Assembly (NCBI GenBank): GCA_023807065.1
Contig: JAJJLU010003586.1
Coordinates: 1 to 48,847, forward strand
Direction of reading: 5' to 3'
Source: Isotricha intestinalis
Taxonomy: Eukaryota; Ciliophora; Litostomatea; Vestibuliferida; Isotrichidae
DNA length: 48,847 nt
How positions within the stretch are numbered: the first letter of the stretch is position 1; each line of letters opens with the position of its first letter. Of the stretch, positions 40,439 through 48,847 are shown one piece after another. The notes under the pieces were generated by a model. The model had not been told where the DNA came from. It saw only the letters and a list, made by a program, of their open reading frames with translations, and did no database searches. Position numbers and translations under genes: made by a program.

Positions 40439-40945
40439 ATGCAAAACAAACAAAAAATTTTTTGTTGTAAATTCTGTGAAAGAAATTTTTATGAACATGA
40501 AAGAAAACAACATGAACAAGAATGTAAGGTTAAGAGAGCGATAGAGGAACATCAGAATGTTAAAAATGAAATTAATCCAAACAATGAAAATCCTTATAAT
40601 AATGAAATGGGTGATGATACTAGATTAGCATGGAAATTATTATCTGAAGAAGTAAACGAATATGAAAACAATAGAGTTATAAATAATGTTCAAAAAAATG
40701 AAAATCCTTATCATAATGTAATGGGTGAAGATACTAAATTAGCTTGGAAATTATTATTTAAAGATGTAAACGAACGTGAAGACAATATAGATAAAAAAAA
40801 TGCTCAAAACAATGAAAATCCTTATAATAATGTAATGGGTGATGATACTAAATTAGCTTGGCAATTATTATATAATGATGCAAATAATATAGAAAACAAT
40901 AAAAAAAAATTAGAAATGTTTAAAGATGGATATCCCAATAATTAG
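40439..40945 (+). CDS. C2HC zinc-finger protein with three 38-residue repeats
   Basis: 168 residues from the ATG at 40439. An in-frame ATG at 40400 would add 13 hydrophobic residues, but I prefer the second because the zinc finger then starts at once. Zinc finger: CKFCERNFYEHERKQHEQEC, the C-x2-C-x(n)-H-x3-C pattern of ZC2HC1-type fingers. Three near-identical units follow, period 38 residues (114 bases, 40583 to about 40924), each with NENPYNN.MGDDTKLAW and then a Leu pair. The LAWKLL core with preceding acids recalls ubiquitin-interacting LA..LQ helices, which is only a suggestion. The stop is TAG. No membrane segment is present. Confidence 0.75.
   Translation: MQNKQKIFCCKFCERNFYEHERKQHEQECKVKRAIEEHQNVKNEINPNNENPYNNEMGDDTRLAWKLLSEEVNEYENNRVINNVQKNENPYHNVMGEDTKLAWKLLFKDVNEREDNIDKKNAQNNENPYNNVMGDDTKLAWQLLYNDANNIENNKKKLEMFKDGYPNN
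40583..40924 (+). repeat. Three in-frame 114-bp tandem coding repeats
   Basis: Three units begin at residue-equivalents 62, 100 and 138 of the longer frame. Each starts AATGAAAATCCTTAT and contains GATACTA.ATTAGC.TGG. DNA identity is high over the first 20 codons and low in the linker, showing selection on the motif. The second and third units are closest. Confidence 0.8.
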
Positions 40946-41277
40946 ATTAATCAAAATATCTTTATTAAAAAATATTGTTTTTTATAAATTCCAAAAGTAA
41001 ATAGTATTATGAATTTTTTTTCAAAATAAAATAATTTTTAAAAAAATTAATATCTCTCATATTACAAAATATAATATAAAACTAAGTTAAAACTACTTTA
41101 CTAATTTATATTTCAAAAATCTATGTTTTTAAATTTTGATTACCCAAACGGATTAATAAAAAATACAAATCAAAAATATAAAAAAGTTTAATAGCAATTA
41201 AATACATTCAATTACCATTTAATCAAACAAAAAACCAAATAATACTAAAATCTCAATAACAAAATTTATCAAAAAAT
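40946..41277. other. AT-rich convergent intergenic region, no gene seen
   Basis: About 330 bases between the 3' ends of the zinc-finger and AP2 genes. A-rich, with no coding frame or structure. Confidence 0.5.
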
Positions 41278-41868
41278 TTAATAATTTTGATATTGAGAAT
41301 AACCTTCATAAAAGAAATTAGTTCTTGCTTTTTTACCATGATATTTAATAGCAGCTTTATCATAAGCTTTAGCTGCTTCTTCTTCAGAATCAAAATTTCC
41401 GATATATGTTTTTTTTCTATTTATCATAATTAACACTTGCCATTTATTTCCATTTTTTGAAACTCCTCTATATTTACTACTTCTTCTATAGTTGTTTTGC
41501 TTATTTATTTTTTGTATTTGTTCTCTTTTTAATTCTTCTAATTTATCTTTTATTTTTTTAATCAAGAATATTTTCGGTTTTAACTTTATATTATTATTTA
41601 ACCTTTTTTTTCCTATGAAACTATTATGTGAACTTGTTGTTTCTTGTAATGAAGATAATGATTCGTTTTGAAAAGTTAATTTTGAGTTTGAAAATAATAA
41701 TAATTTTAGTTTGGGAAATGATAATTCTTTAAATGTATTTATTAAATTTTTTAATTCTTTTTCTATTATATTTTGCTCGTTTTTTATCTTTTTTTGTAAA
41801 GTTCTATAAATTAATTTTTATAATTCTTACAATAAGTCATCAAAAGATTTTTCTGTTAAATTGCTCAT
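41278..41868 (-). CDS. AP2-domain protein, two exons
   Basis: A start at 41868 ([13 protein letters not shown]), a 27-nt intron at 41804-41830 and a long second exon give 187 residues in one frame. The N-terminal half is helical and then Ser-rich. A basic linker ([20 protein letters not shown]) leads to a C-terminal AP2/ERF domain at about 120-180: [40 protein letters not shown] and [16 protein letters not shown], with the YRGV, W and AAxAYDxAA hallmarks. AP2 domains bind DNA in plants and apicomplexans (ApiAP2) and in homing endonucleases of phage and ciliates. No HNH motif is seen here, so a transcription factor is favoured. Confidence 0.88.
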
Positions 41869-42141
41869 TTTTAAAGGCTTAAAAATTGAATATTAATATA
41901 TGATTATTATAATTTCGAAAATTAAATATTATTATAATAATAATTTAATGGTTATGTTAATCAATAAAAAAAAATAATTAATTTTTTATATATTTTTTCT
42001 CAAAAAGAAATTTTTAAAATATAATATTAAATTAAATTATGCATTATAACATTCAATTTGATTTACAAATATATTATATATAGATATATATTATTCTTTT
42101 TTATTAATAAACCCTAATAAAATGAAAAATAAAACAAAAAA

Positions 42142-42726
42142 TTAATCATTTCTTGATAAATAATTGAAATATTTTTGATAATAATCATCATTAACTAATA
42201 ATTGAAAATTCAATTTAACATAAAATTCATATTCTAAAGTATTTAATAATTCAACAGAAAAATTACCAACTTTGGCATAAAATGAATTTCCAAAAATAAT
42301 ATCTTCATTAAATTTAATACTCAATAAACAACTTGTCATTATAATTCTATATATATTATTTAAAGTAAGAATATACCCATTTTTTTCACAAAAATTATCT
42401 ATATAAATAATTGCAAGAATTAAAGTTGAGATATCTATTTTTGTGTAATAAAATAATCTTTTTAAATAATTTTCAATAGATATGCATGGTAAAAAATTAG
42501 TAAAAAAATTATCTTGTTCAATAATTAGATTTCTATAATTCATATAATTATCATTTATTATTTCTTCTAAATTAATTGCAATTGAAGAAATAATTTTCAA
42601 ATTTTCTTTAGAAATGTATTCCATGCATTCTTTATGTGTTTCTTTTTTCATTTTTTCTTTATCATTTATTTCATTGAATTTAGGTGAATTATCAGTTATA
42701 TTTGTTGAATTAAGACTATCTTCCAT
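42142..42726 (-). CDS. P/U-type (Pho80-like) cyclin
   Basis: 194 residues, the usual size of small PHO80-like cyclins. After an acidic leader, the cyclin fold spans about 40-190: FLPCISIENYLKRLFYYTKI, LILAIIYIDNFCEKNG, LTLNNIYRIIMTSCLLSIKF, then FGNSFYAKVGNFSVELLNTL and EYEFYVKLNF. SIE-YLKR, YIDN, NIYR-TS and NS-YAKVG are the family signatures. It would partner a cyclin-dependent kinase (PHO85/CDK5 group) in nutrient or growth control; trypanosome and ciliate CYC2-like members act in the cell cycle. The stop is TAA. Confidence 0.92.
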   Translation of the reverse strand: MEDSLNSTNITDNSPKFNEINDKEKMKKETHKECMEYISKENLKIISSIAINLEEIINDNYMNYRNLIIEQDNFFTNFLPCISIENYLKRLFYYTKIDISTLILAIIYIDNFCEKNGYILTLNNIYRIIMTSCLLSIKFNEDIIFGNSFYAKVGNFSVELLNTLEYEFYVKLNFQLLVNDDYYQKYFNYLSRND

Positions 42727-42820
42727 GATAATTATTAATCATAAAATAAGAAAAATAAATAATTAAAAAAGTAAAAAAACGTTTGGTTAAAAAAAAATAT
42801 ATTTTTTATTAAATAAAAAT

Positions 42821-43831
42821 TCATTTTTTTTCTTTTCTCATTGCTTTTTCTGCTAAAAATTTAACATTATTCATAAATTGATTACTTTCTTTTTCAATTA
42901 AATTAATTTTGGAAATTAACATTTCTTTACTTTTCTCATATTTAATAATTTCATTAGAAATTTTTTCTTTTTCTTTATTTAAATTAGAATTTAAATTATT
43001 TAATTTTCTAACTTCATCTTTTAAAGTTAAAATACTTCCATCATATTCAAGAGAAATATTTCTTAAATTTTTAGTTTCTTCATTTAATTGACATAATTTA
43101 CTTTTCATATTTTCAATTTCATTTCTTAAATTAGGTAAATCTTTTTCAATTAAATAAGTATTTTCAGAAGCTCTATTTGAAGAAAGAATTAATATTTCAT
43201 TTTCTTTATTAATATTTTTTCCTAAACTAGAATTAACTTTATTTTCTTTATTAGCAAATCTAATATTAGCATTTAATATATCAATATTATTTTGTAATTG
43301 TTCTTTAATTCTAATTTTTTCATCAATTTCTCTTTGAGGTTCTTCTTTTCCTTTTGTTTTAATTATTTTAATATATTCTTCTAATAATTGCATTTTATCT
43401 TGAGTTGAATAATTATTTGTTTCTATAGGAGAATTATAATTCATAGTGTTTGTATTTGTATTTGTGTTTAATCTTGTTGTTTTTGATTGAGTTGGTATTG
43501 GTTGATTAAAAATTTTTTTTTTCTCTGATTTACTTTTTGTTTTTTGAGAAAATAAAGATTGATTATATGATTTTAATCTATTTGAATTTATACTTGAATC
43601 AATTTCATTTGAATTAAAATTTTGATTTTGAAATGTTGTTTCGTTGGTATTAGATTTTGTATTTGATATTTGATTATTTACATTTTGATTCTCTTCTCCA
43701 GTATTTATTTTTAAATTAGTTTTTTGGTTTTTTTTATTATTTTTTCTTAATGATTGAGGCCTTGCTGATTTTAATATTTTTCTTTCTCGAATACTTTGAC
43801 CATAACCATCTTTCATTAATAACCTTAACAT
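42821..43831 (-). CDS. Coiled-coil protein, unknown
   Basis: 336 residues. A basic head (MLRLLMKDGYGQSIRERKIL, then ARPQSLRKN) and a Ser/Thr/Asn-rich linker to about 140 precede a continuous coiled coil from about 145 to 325 (KMQLLEEYIKIIKTKGKEEP; LRNEIENMKSKLCQLNEETK; VRKLNNLNSNLNKEKEKISN). It ends in RKEKK. No named domain. It is divergent from the ANKRD13 gene with 370 bases between. Confidence 0.75.
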   Translation of the reverse strand: MLRLLMKDGYGQSIRERKILKSARPQSLRKNNKKNQKTNLKINTGEENQNVNNQISNTKSNTNETTFQNQNFNSNEIDSSINSNRLKSYNQSLFSQKTKSKSEKKKIFNQPIPTQSKTTRLNTNTNTNTMNYNSPIETNNYSTQDKMQLLEEYIKIIKTKGKEEPQREIDEKIRIKEQLQNNIDILNANIRFANKENKVNSSLGKNINKENEILILSSNRASENTYLIEKDLPNLRNEIENMKSKLCQLNEETKNLRNISLEYDGSILTLKDEVRKLNNLNSNLNKEKEKISNEIIKYEKSKEMLISKINLIEKESNQFMNNVKFLAEKAMRKEKK

Positions 43832-44201
43832 CTTTAAATTAAATAATATAAATTAATAAAAATAAAATATGTTTAAAAGATAAAAAATTTTAAGTTTTTT
43901 ATTTAATATAAAAGTATTCATATTTAAACAATAACAAAGAAAATAATATATAGAATTTCTGTTTAAATGACTTTAAGCATTGAATTATATTTTTCAATTA
44001 ATTAATATAATATTTAATGTAATTTCTATAATGTAGATAGAAAAAAATCTCATATTTATATTTAAAAGATTTCTTAGTTTTTAAATTTGGAAATTCTTTT
44101 ATAAAATCAGAAAAAGAAGTTAAAATAGGTGATAAAAGGGAAAAATAATAATTAATTTTTGTCAATTTTAATAAAAAAATTTTTATTTTTAATATATAAA
44201 A
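43832..44201. other. Divergent promoter region, no gene seen
   Basis: About 370 bases between divergent genes, A/T-rich. A short purine-rich patch at 44108-44150 lies close to the ANKRD13C-like gene start. No defined site. Confidence 0.5.
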
Positions 44202-46004
44202 ATGTTACAAGGAAATTTAACTTCTGATCAAATTAATGATATTGAATTTGATTTAAAAAAAATAAAAACTGAGAAATATATCCAACAACCCTTTATACCG
44301 AATAAAAAGATTAATTTATCTAATACAAATGGAAATACTATATTTAATTCATTTTCATATAATCAAAATTTTGTTAAATCAAAAGTAAAATCTTTCATTT
44401 CATTTCAACCTTCAAAAAAATTTGGAAAATATTTTTCATCAATTTCATATCCAAAAATAAATGAAAATGAAAAATCTGATATTGAAACAAAAAGTTCTCC
44501 TGAAAAATCAATTGAAGTCAAATATATAGATCTTAATGTATTATATAATAAAATGCTAAATGAGGTAATTAATATATTTTTATAATCAAATAGCATACAA
44601 TTCAAAAATTAATTCTAAATAGAAATATAAATGGATTAGAAGAGGAAATTCAAAGTAAGAAAAAATAAAAATAATATTTTTCTTTTTTAAATATTATTTA
44701 GAATTTGATTCTGATAAAGAATTACAAATAAAATTATTAAGTGAAGTAGATATAAGAGGAAATACTCCAGTAATGTTAACAATATTATTACATTGTATGA
44801 CAAAAGAAAAAATATTTAAAGATATACTTTTATTATTATTACAAAATCATGCAGATTTCAAAAAAAAAGATTTAAATTTATTCACTCCTTTAGATTTAGC
44901 AATATCATATGAAAATAGGAATTAGTATCTATATTATATGATAAATATGTAAAAAGAAGAAGTGAAAAATTTAGAAGAAATTTAAGAGAAATATCAAATT
45001 ATTTTAAAGGAATGAATGATTTTTATGTTGAACTTAAATGGAAAGTTCATGTTCCATTATTAAGTTTCTTATGCCCAAATGATGTTTGTCCTATTTGGAA
45101 AAAAGGAACTAATATAAGAATGGATACTTCATTTGTTGATTTTAAAAATTTATCTTCTATTAGAAATCCAAATTCTTTTATGATGCTAACAAATAATAAA
45201 GAAGAAAAAATAAATTTAATTAAATGTGATAGAAAAACAAAGAATTATTATAATATAACTGAAGAATTAGATGATGAAGAAAAAGAATTAGTTATTAATG
45301 ATATATTAACTAAAAAAAGAGTTAATGGTAATTTTCATTTATTAACATGTAAAATGGAAGAAAGTCTATCTTTTTTTGGTTCTAAAAAAATTATTGAAGA
45401 AATTAATGGTTGGAAAGCTCAAAAATATGAATTAAAATTAAAGGTTAAAGTAGATATGAATTTATTTCAAAAAATAGAATATTATGATTTAAATGAGAAT
45501 AATTATTTAAATCCAGAACAAAATATTGTTAAAAATGTTATTAAACAAAATGATAAACATTTAAAAGAGTCTTTTGAAAATGGTTTACATATGAAAAATA
45601 AACAATTTGAAAAAAGTTTAACTGAATTAGAAAAAGAAAAGTCTTTAAAAGCATATGTTTGGGTTGTTGATAATAGTCCAATAAAAAGTCAAGATGCAAT
45701 TAATTTAATTAATTCAATTGCTCCTGCGAATGAAGTAATGGAAAAAGTAAAAGAATTTTTTGAACATCCTGATGTAAAAAAAATTGTTGAAAAAAATGGT
45801 TTTCCTATTAAAGTTCAAATTCCTTATAATATATTCATTGATTTCACTTTTTCTTTTAATAAATATCTTGAATTAAATTCTAATTCAAATGAATTTAATG
45901 GAATTTTTGAATTTATTAATGAATATACTTCTGAAACTAGAAAAAAAATTGAAAATTTAAAAGTTAATTATAAAAGAAGAGCTGGATATGCAAATATAAG
46001 ATAA
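44202..46004 (+). CDS. ANKRD13C-like protein (ankyrin plus GPCR-chaperone domain), three exons with one frame break
   Basis: Exons 44202-44564, 44594-44654 and 44702-46004, with introns of 29 nt and 47 nt (both GTAA...TAG). Exon 1 is disordered and basic. Ankyrin-like helices follow: HTIQKLILNRNINGLEEEIQ, DIRGNTPVMLTILLHCM and LFTPLDLAISYENR. At 44917-44925 the frame meets TAG, while the next frame is open at once and continues with LVSILYDKY and GMNDFYVELKWKVHVPLLSF, PNDVCPIWKKGTNIRMDTSF and a C-terminal GFPIKVQIPYNIFIDFTF. These match the ANKRD13C order without a gap, so one base is missing (GGG read as GG) or a -1 shift is used. ANKRD13C acts at the ER on receptor biogenesis in animals. 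Counting the frame break, it is either a pseudogene, a sequencing error or a frameshifted gene. Confidence 0.82.
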
Positions 46005-46686
46005 ATTATAAATATAAATTGGCATATTGATTTTATTTATTTTCTTTAATTGGGTTTAATTTTTATAAATAAAAAGATAATTTATTTGACCTTTGAATTT
46101 TATGAAAACCTATTTGTTCGAATTAAGTTAAGGTAGATATTTTATTATTTTTATTTCCACTTAAGTTTAGGGAAATAAAAATTATTTTTATGATATAAAT
46201 TAATTTATTAATATTAAATAAAAAACTTTAACAAACAATTTAAAAAAGACAATATAAAATTAATAAACTCTTCTGTGTAAATTAATTCTTTCATTTTAAA
46301 GAGCAAAACAATTTTTTCTGTAATATATTTGTTGAATATATTCTTATTTAAAATTAAATATAGAATACAAAAATTGTATAATATTTGTTTTTGTGATGAA
46401 ATGATCTTTTTTTAAAAAATAATATGTTTTAATTATTAAAAAAAATAAAAAAAAAAGTAAAAAAAAAATAAAAAAAAAATAAAAGAAAGCAAAACCAAAA
46501 AACTCTCTCATAATATAGATATATTCAAAAAAATTTAATTTTCCTAACAAAAGAGTTTAACATAAAAATAAAAAATAATATTTTACTTTTATAACATAAA
46601 AATCCCATTTATCCAAAAAAAATTCCAAAAACATAATAAAAAATAATAAAAAAAAATAATTTTACTTTTTTTCTCCTGGGCTAATT
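46005..46686. other. Convergent intergenic region with A-rich tract and weak small ORF
   Basis: About 680 bases. At 46436-46490 runs of A are broken only by single T or G. The minus strand across it reads as a 55-codon Phe-rich ORF (46344-46511, ATG at 46511), probably an artefact of the T tracts. No RNA gene was seen. Confidence 0.4.
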
Positions 46687-47928
46687 TTACTTAATAGTTT
46701 CTACTTTAATATCATCATCCTCTTCCTTAATGTTTAAATCTTTCTCTTGATTATTGACACTACTATTATTATTTAAACTACAATTATTATTATTATTATT
46801 ATTCTCACCATTATTATTTCTCTTAACATTGATTTTTCCAGTAATTAAAACACTATTCCAAATATCACTTTTTTTAATTTCTTCTCTTAAAATCCTAATA
46901 TCACTTTTTTTCTTAATATTTTCAGCATTCCTAAAAAGTAAATCCAACTCACTGATCTTACCTTCATTTTCATCAGTAGGTTTAAAAGGGCAATCACAAG
47001 AAGGATGTCCTCTGTCTCCACAAAATTTACATATAATTTCAACTTTATCAAATTGACCAATATTCATAGGACAAGCCCAACTTTTATGTCCTCTTTCACC
47101 ACAAAATTCACATGCTGGTTCATTATTATTGTAATTATATGATAATACTAATTCCATTTTTGCTTTTTTATATTCTTCTGAATTTTCATCTAAAAATGGT
47201 AATATAAGTTCTTCACCTTTATTTAATTCTTCTTCTTTTTCTGCTTGAATTAATATATGAAGTGGCTCTTGCTCATCTAAATAATTTGTTGTGTTATTAA
47301 AGGAACTTCCCTTTCCACGAATACTTATTTTACATTTAGATTGATTTTCTAATTTTTTTATATTTTTACCTTTTGGACCAATTATATATCGAGTAAAATT
47401 ATATTTATCATTTAATTTAATATATATTTTCTTATTCTTCTTTGGAGGTTTGTAATCATGTGGTATTTGATATTTCTTATCATATTTAATTAATTCTGTT
47501 ATAATATCATTTTTCTCTCTTAAATAATTTTCTCTATTAATAACTTCTCTTGTATTTATTCTTTTACCTGTTTTATTATCATATATAGGTTCTGGTGAAG
47601 GCTCTCTTAAATCAGGATCTTCATCTTCATATTTATTTGATGATAATCTATTTGAAATATCATTTATTCTTTGTTTTCTAAGTAAATTTTCAAATTCATC
47701 TATTTCTATATTTTTTGGAATTGATGTCACAGGAAGAGGAGTAAATGTTTTTGAATATTGAGATGACCAACGAGAACGCCTTTTTGTATTAGACATAATT
47801 ATATTGTTACTTAAGTAGGGATCTGCATCCCATAATGTTTTTCTTTGAAGATATTGATTGTGAGGTTTAGGAAATATTTGAGGTTGATGAGATTGAGATA
47901 TTACTAATTGATTTGGGAAGGTTGACAT
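46687..47928 (-). CDS. SF1: Splicing factor 1 / branch-point-binding protein
   Basis: 413 residues in one exon. The U2AF-ligand motif KRRSRW is at 49-54. A helical segment with SPEPIYDNKTGKRINTRE follows at about 110-127, the typical SF1 sequence. The KH/QUA2 domain spans about 165-265 with GPKG at 184-187 (IYIKLNDKYNFTRYIIGPKG). Two CCHC zinc knuckles follow: CEFCGERGHKSWAC at 273-286 and CKFCGDRGHPSCDC at 300-313. The tail is Asn-rich and then acidic rather than Pro-rich. It binds the intron branch-point sequence and contacts U2AF in the earliest splicing complex. This is of interest here because the introns in this window are only 23-47 nt. Confidence 0.94.
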   Translation of the reverse strand: MSTFPNQLVISQSHQPQIFPKPHNQYLQRKTLWDADPYLSNNIIMSNTKRRSRWSSQYSKTFTPLPVTSIPKNIEIDEFENLLRKQRINDISNRLSSNKYEDEDPDLREPSPEPIYDNKTGKRINTREVINRENYLREKNDIITELIKYDKKYQIPHDYKPPKKNKKIYIKLNDKYNFTRYIIGPKGKNIKKLENQSKCKISIRGKGSSFNNTTNYLDEQEPLHILIQAEKEEELNKGEELILPFLDENSEEYKKAKMELVLSYNYNNNEPACEFCGERGHKSWACPMNIGQFDKVEIICKFCGDRGHPSCDCPFKPTDENEGKISELDLLFRNAENIKKKSDIRILREEIKKSDIWNSVLITGKINVKRNNNGENNNNNNNCSLNNNSSVNNQEKDLNIKEEDDDIKVETIK

Positions 47929-48188
47929 TTTTTAAATTAATTTTTTTAATTTTGATTTTTTTTTTGTTTTTTTTATTTTTTTTTTGTTTTTTAATATATT
48001 TATTAAAATGTTAATGATTAATTTGATAATTATTAATTAGATTTATAAACAGTAAAATAGATTAAAGAAAAAAATAAAATATATTTTTTGAAAACAATTT
48101 TTCTTTAAAATATAAATTAAATATAATTTAAATTATATCATTATTTATTTAAATTAAAAAAATATTAAGCAAATATTATTATTTTCTA
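47929..48188. other. SF1 upstream region, no gene seen
   Basis: About 260 bases of T-tracts near the SF1 start and A/T DNA beyond. It ends in the dinucleotide TA immediately before the inverted-repeat element. Confidence 0.5.
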
Positions 48189-48262
48189 AATGTGGCAAAA
48201 TGTATCAAAAAGTGGCAAAAACTCAGATAATAGCCATAATATAAAATAAAATATTAATGATT
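48189..48262 (+). repeat. Left terminal inverted repeat, 74 bp
   Basis: Perfect reverse-complement match to 48774-48847. It begins AATGTGGCAAAATGTATC and the match ends with AATGATT at 48262, after which the two arms differ. Confidence 0.92.
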
Positions 48263-48630
48263 TATTAATTTAAATAAATAAATATTAAAAATGAATTAAT
48301 ATAAAGTACCTCATTAATTATTAGTTAATCTTTGAATATATTTTTATTTACTTAAAATCTTTAAAAATACAAATAAATTATTATTAACCAAAATATTCAT
48401 TGGTAATTTTTTTTAAAATCTATAATTAGAAATATAAAGTTTTAATATTCAAGGATAAAGATGTGTAATATTAAATTTGTCAATTATTTTTCTTTCTCAT
48501 TAAGTAACACATAAGCACTATCACTAATAAATGCATTTCAGAAATTTTTTTTACTTACAATCATTAAATTTAAATTATTAATCTTCAATTTTAATAAAAT
48601 AATGACAAGATTCGATATTTAATATATGAT

Positions 48631-48789
48631 TTATAGTGGCTTTGAGGGAAAACTTACCTTTTCCTTTATATAAATTGTTGTCAAATAACTTCCTAAATGA
48701 AAAGTAGAATTGTTTACACTATTATTTATTTGTGATGATTCATTTTCATATCTCTCTAAAGTTCTTATAAAATAATCATTAATATTTTA
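48631..48789 (-). other. Exon-like open frame inside the inverted-repeat element
   Basis: A 53-codon minus-strand frame without ATG runs from an in-frame TAA inside the right repeat to a TAA at 48631. It reads NDYFIRTLERYENESSQINS and then HLGSYLTTIYIKEK, with more varied residues than the surrounding A/T DNA gives. The stretch GAAAAGGTAAGT within it looks like a 5' splice site. It could be a gene fragment captured by the element. No homologue is recognised. Confidence 0.3.
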
Positions 48790-48847
48790 TTTTATATTAT
48801 GGCTATTATCTGAGTTTTTGCCACTTTTTGATACATTTTGCCACATT
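48774..48847 (-). repeat. Right terminal inverted repeat, 74 bp, at window end
   Basis: Perfect reverse complement of 48189-48262. Its outermost base is the final base of the window, so the repeat could extend further. Confidence 0.92.

Larger units (their letters stand above)
48189..48847. mobile_element. Terminal-inverted-repeat element (MITE- or IES-like), right end at window edge
   Basis: The first 74 bases are the exact reverse complement of the last 74 bases of the window, enclosing 511 bases. The outer end consists of three 10-bp look-alike units (TGTGGCAAAA, TGTATCAAAA, AGTGGCAAAA at 48191-48220), as expected for repeated transposase-binding sites. The base pair directly left of the repeat is TA (48187-48188), fitting a TA-target family such as Tc1/mariner-like elements or ciliate IESs; the right flank lies outside the window. 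No transposase fits inside, so this would be a non-autonomous copy. An assembly fold-back is the main alternative, but the unique 511-base interior argues against a simple palindrome artefact. Confidence 0.75.

Noticed and set aside
44925..44962. Alternative third intron of 38 nt in the ANKRD13C-like gene
   Set aside because: It restores the frame but removes residues that align with the family without a gap. A one-base break explains the data better, although RNA could reverse this.
46344..46550. Phe-rich minus-strand frame of 55-68 codons
   Set aside because: It is formed by long T tracts in an A/T-rich spacer. The longer form starts at TTG. Hydrophobicity is expected from poly-T codons.
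1..48847. Ciliate code with reassigned TAA/TAG or TGA
   Set aside because: TAA, TAG and TGA each end well-aligned genes, and no conserved domain is interrupted by an in-frame stop except at splice sites and the one frame break.

Overview
This is an extremely AT-rich, gene-dense nuclear segment of a unicellular eukaryote. It shows about 30 protein genes and one terminal-inverted-repeat element that reaches the last base. All three stop codons end genes (TGA for the Pol III subunit and the FCP1-like phosphatase, TAG for the C2HC zinc-finger gene, TAA for most), so the code looks standard. Seven introns can be fixed by reading frame. Six are 23-29 nt and one is 47 nt, all GT...TAG. The gene set includes an AP2-domain protein, a TTLL ligase, MORN and IQ proteins, a TRIM37-like RING/B-box protein, a P-type cyclin and many Asn/Lys-rich coiled-coil proteins. 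With the tiny introns, this points to a ciliate that keeps the standard code. A litostome (for example a rumen ciliate) fits base composition and the bacterial-type enolase; Stentor fits less well because its introns are shorter. The lineage is an inference, not a proof. No tRNA, rRNA, CRISPR array or telomere repeat was seen. || Layout. 1-863: 5' part of a bacterial-type enolase gene (minus). 1518-2696: secreted or GPI-anchored-looking protein (minus). 2832-9261: plus-strand run with the second-largest RNA polymerase III subunit, a longin SNARE and two unknown proteins. 10003-16437: minus-strand run with an FCP1/SCP-type phosphatase, a small membrane protein, an unknown coiled-coil protein and the RING/B-box protein. 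16794-19520: plus strand, an IQ-like protein with a PP1-docking tail and a TRF4-type nucleotidyltransferase. 20115-30093: long minus-strand run with a coiled-coil protein, TPR protein, TTLL, bZIP-like protein, AN1 protein, CXC/tesmin protein and RING protein. 30325-35284: plus strand, Pumilio, coiled-coil and MORN proteins. 35642-40361: three minus-strand Asn/Lys-rich proteins. 40439-46004: C2HC repeat protein (+), AP2 protein (-), P-type cyclin (-), coiled-coil protein (-) and ANKRD13C-like protein (+). 46687-47928: SF1/branch-point-binding protein (-). 48189-48847: element with 74-bp perfect inverted repeats. || The genes form no operon. They are mostly housekeeping and regulatory: transcription (RPC2, phosphatase, CXC, AP2, bZIP), RNA processing and control (SF1, TRF4, PUF), membrane traffic (SNARE, ANKRD13C), proteostasis (AN1, RINGs) and cytoskeleton (TTLL, MORN, coiled coils). 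The points most worth a second look are the end element, the bacterial-type enolase, the double PP1-docking motif, the SNARE without its zero-layer arginine, the one-base frame break in the ANKRD13C gene and the tandem 38-residue repeat protein.
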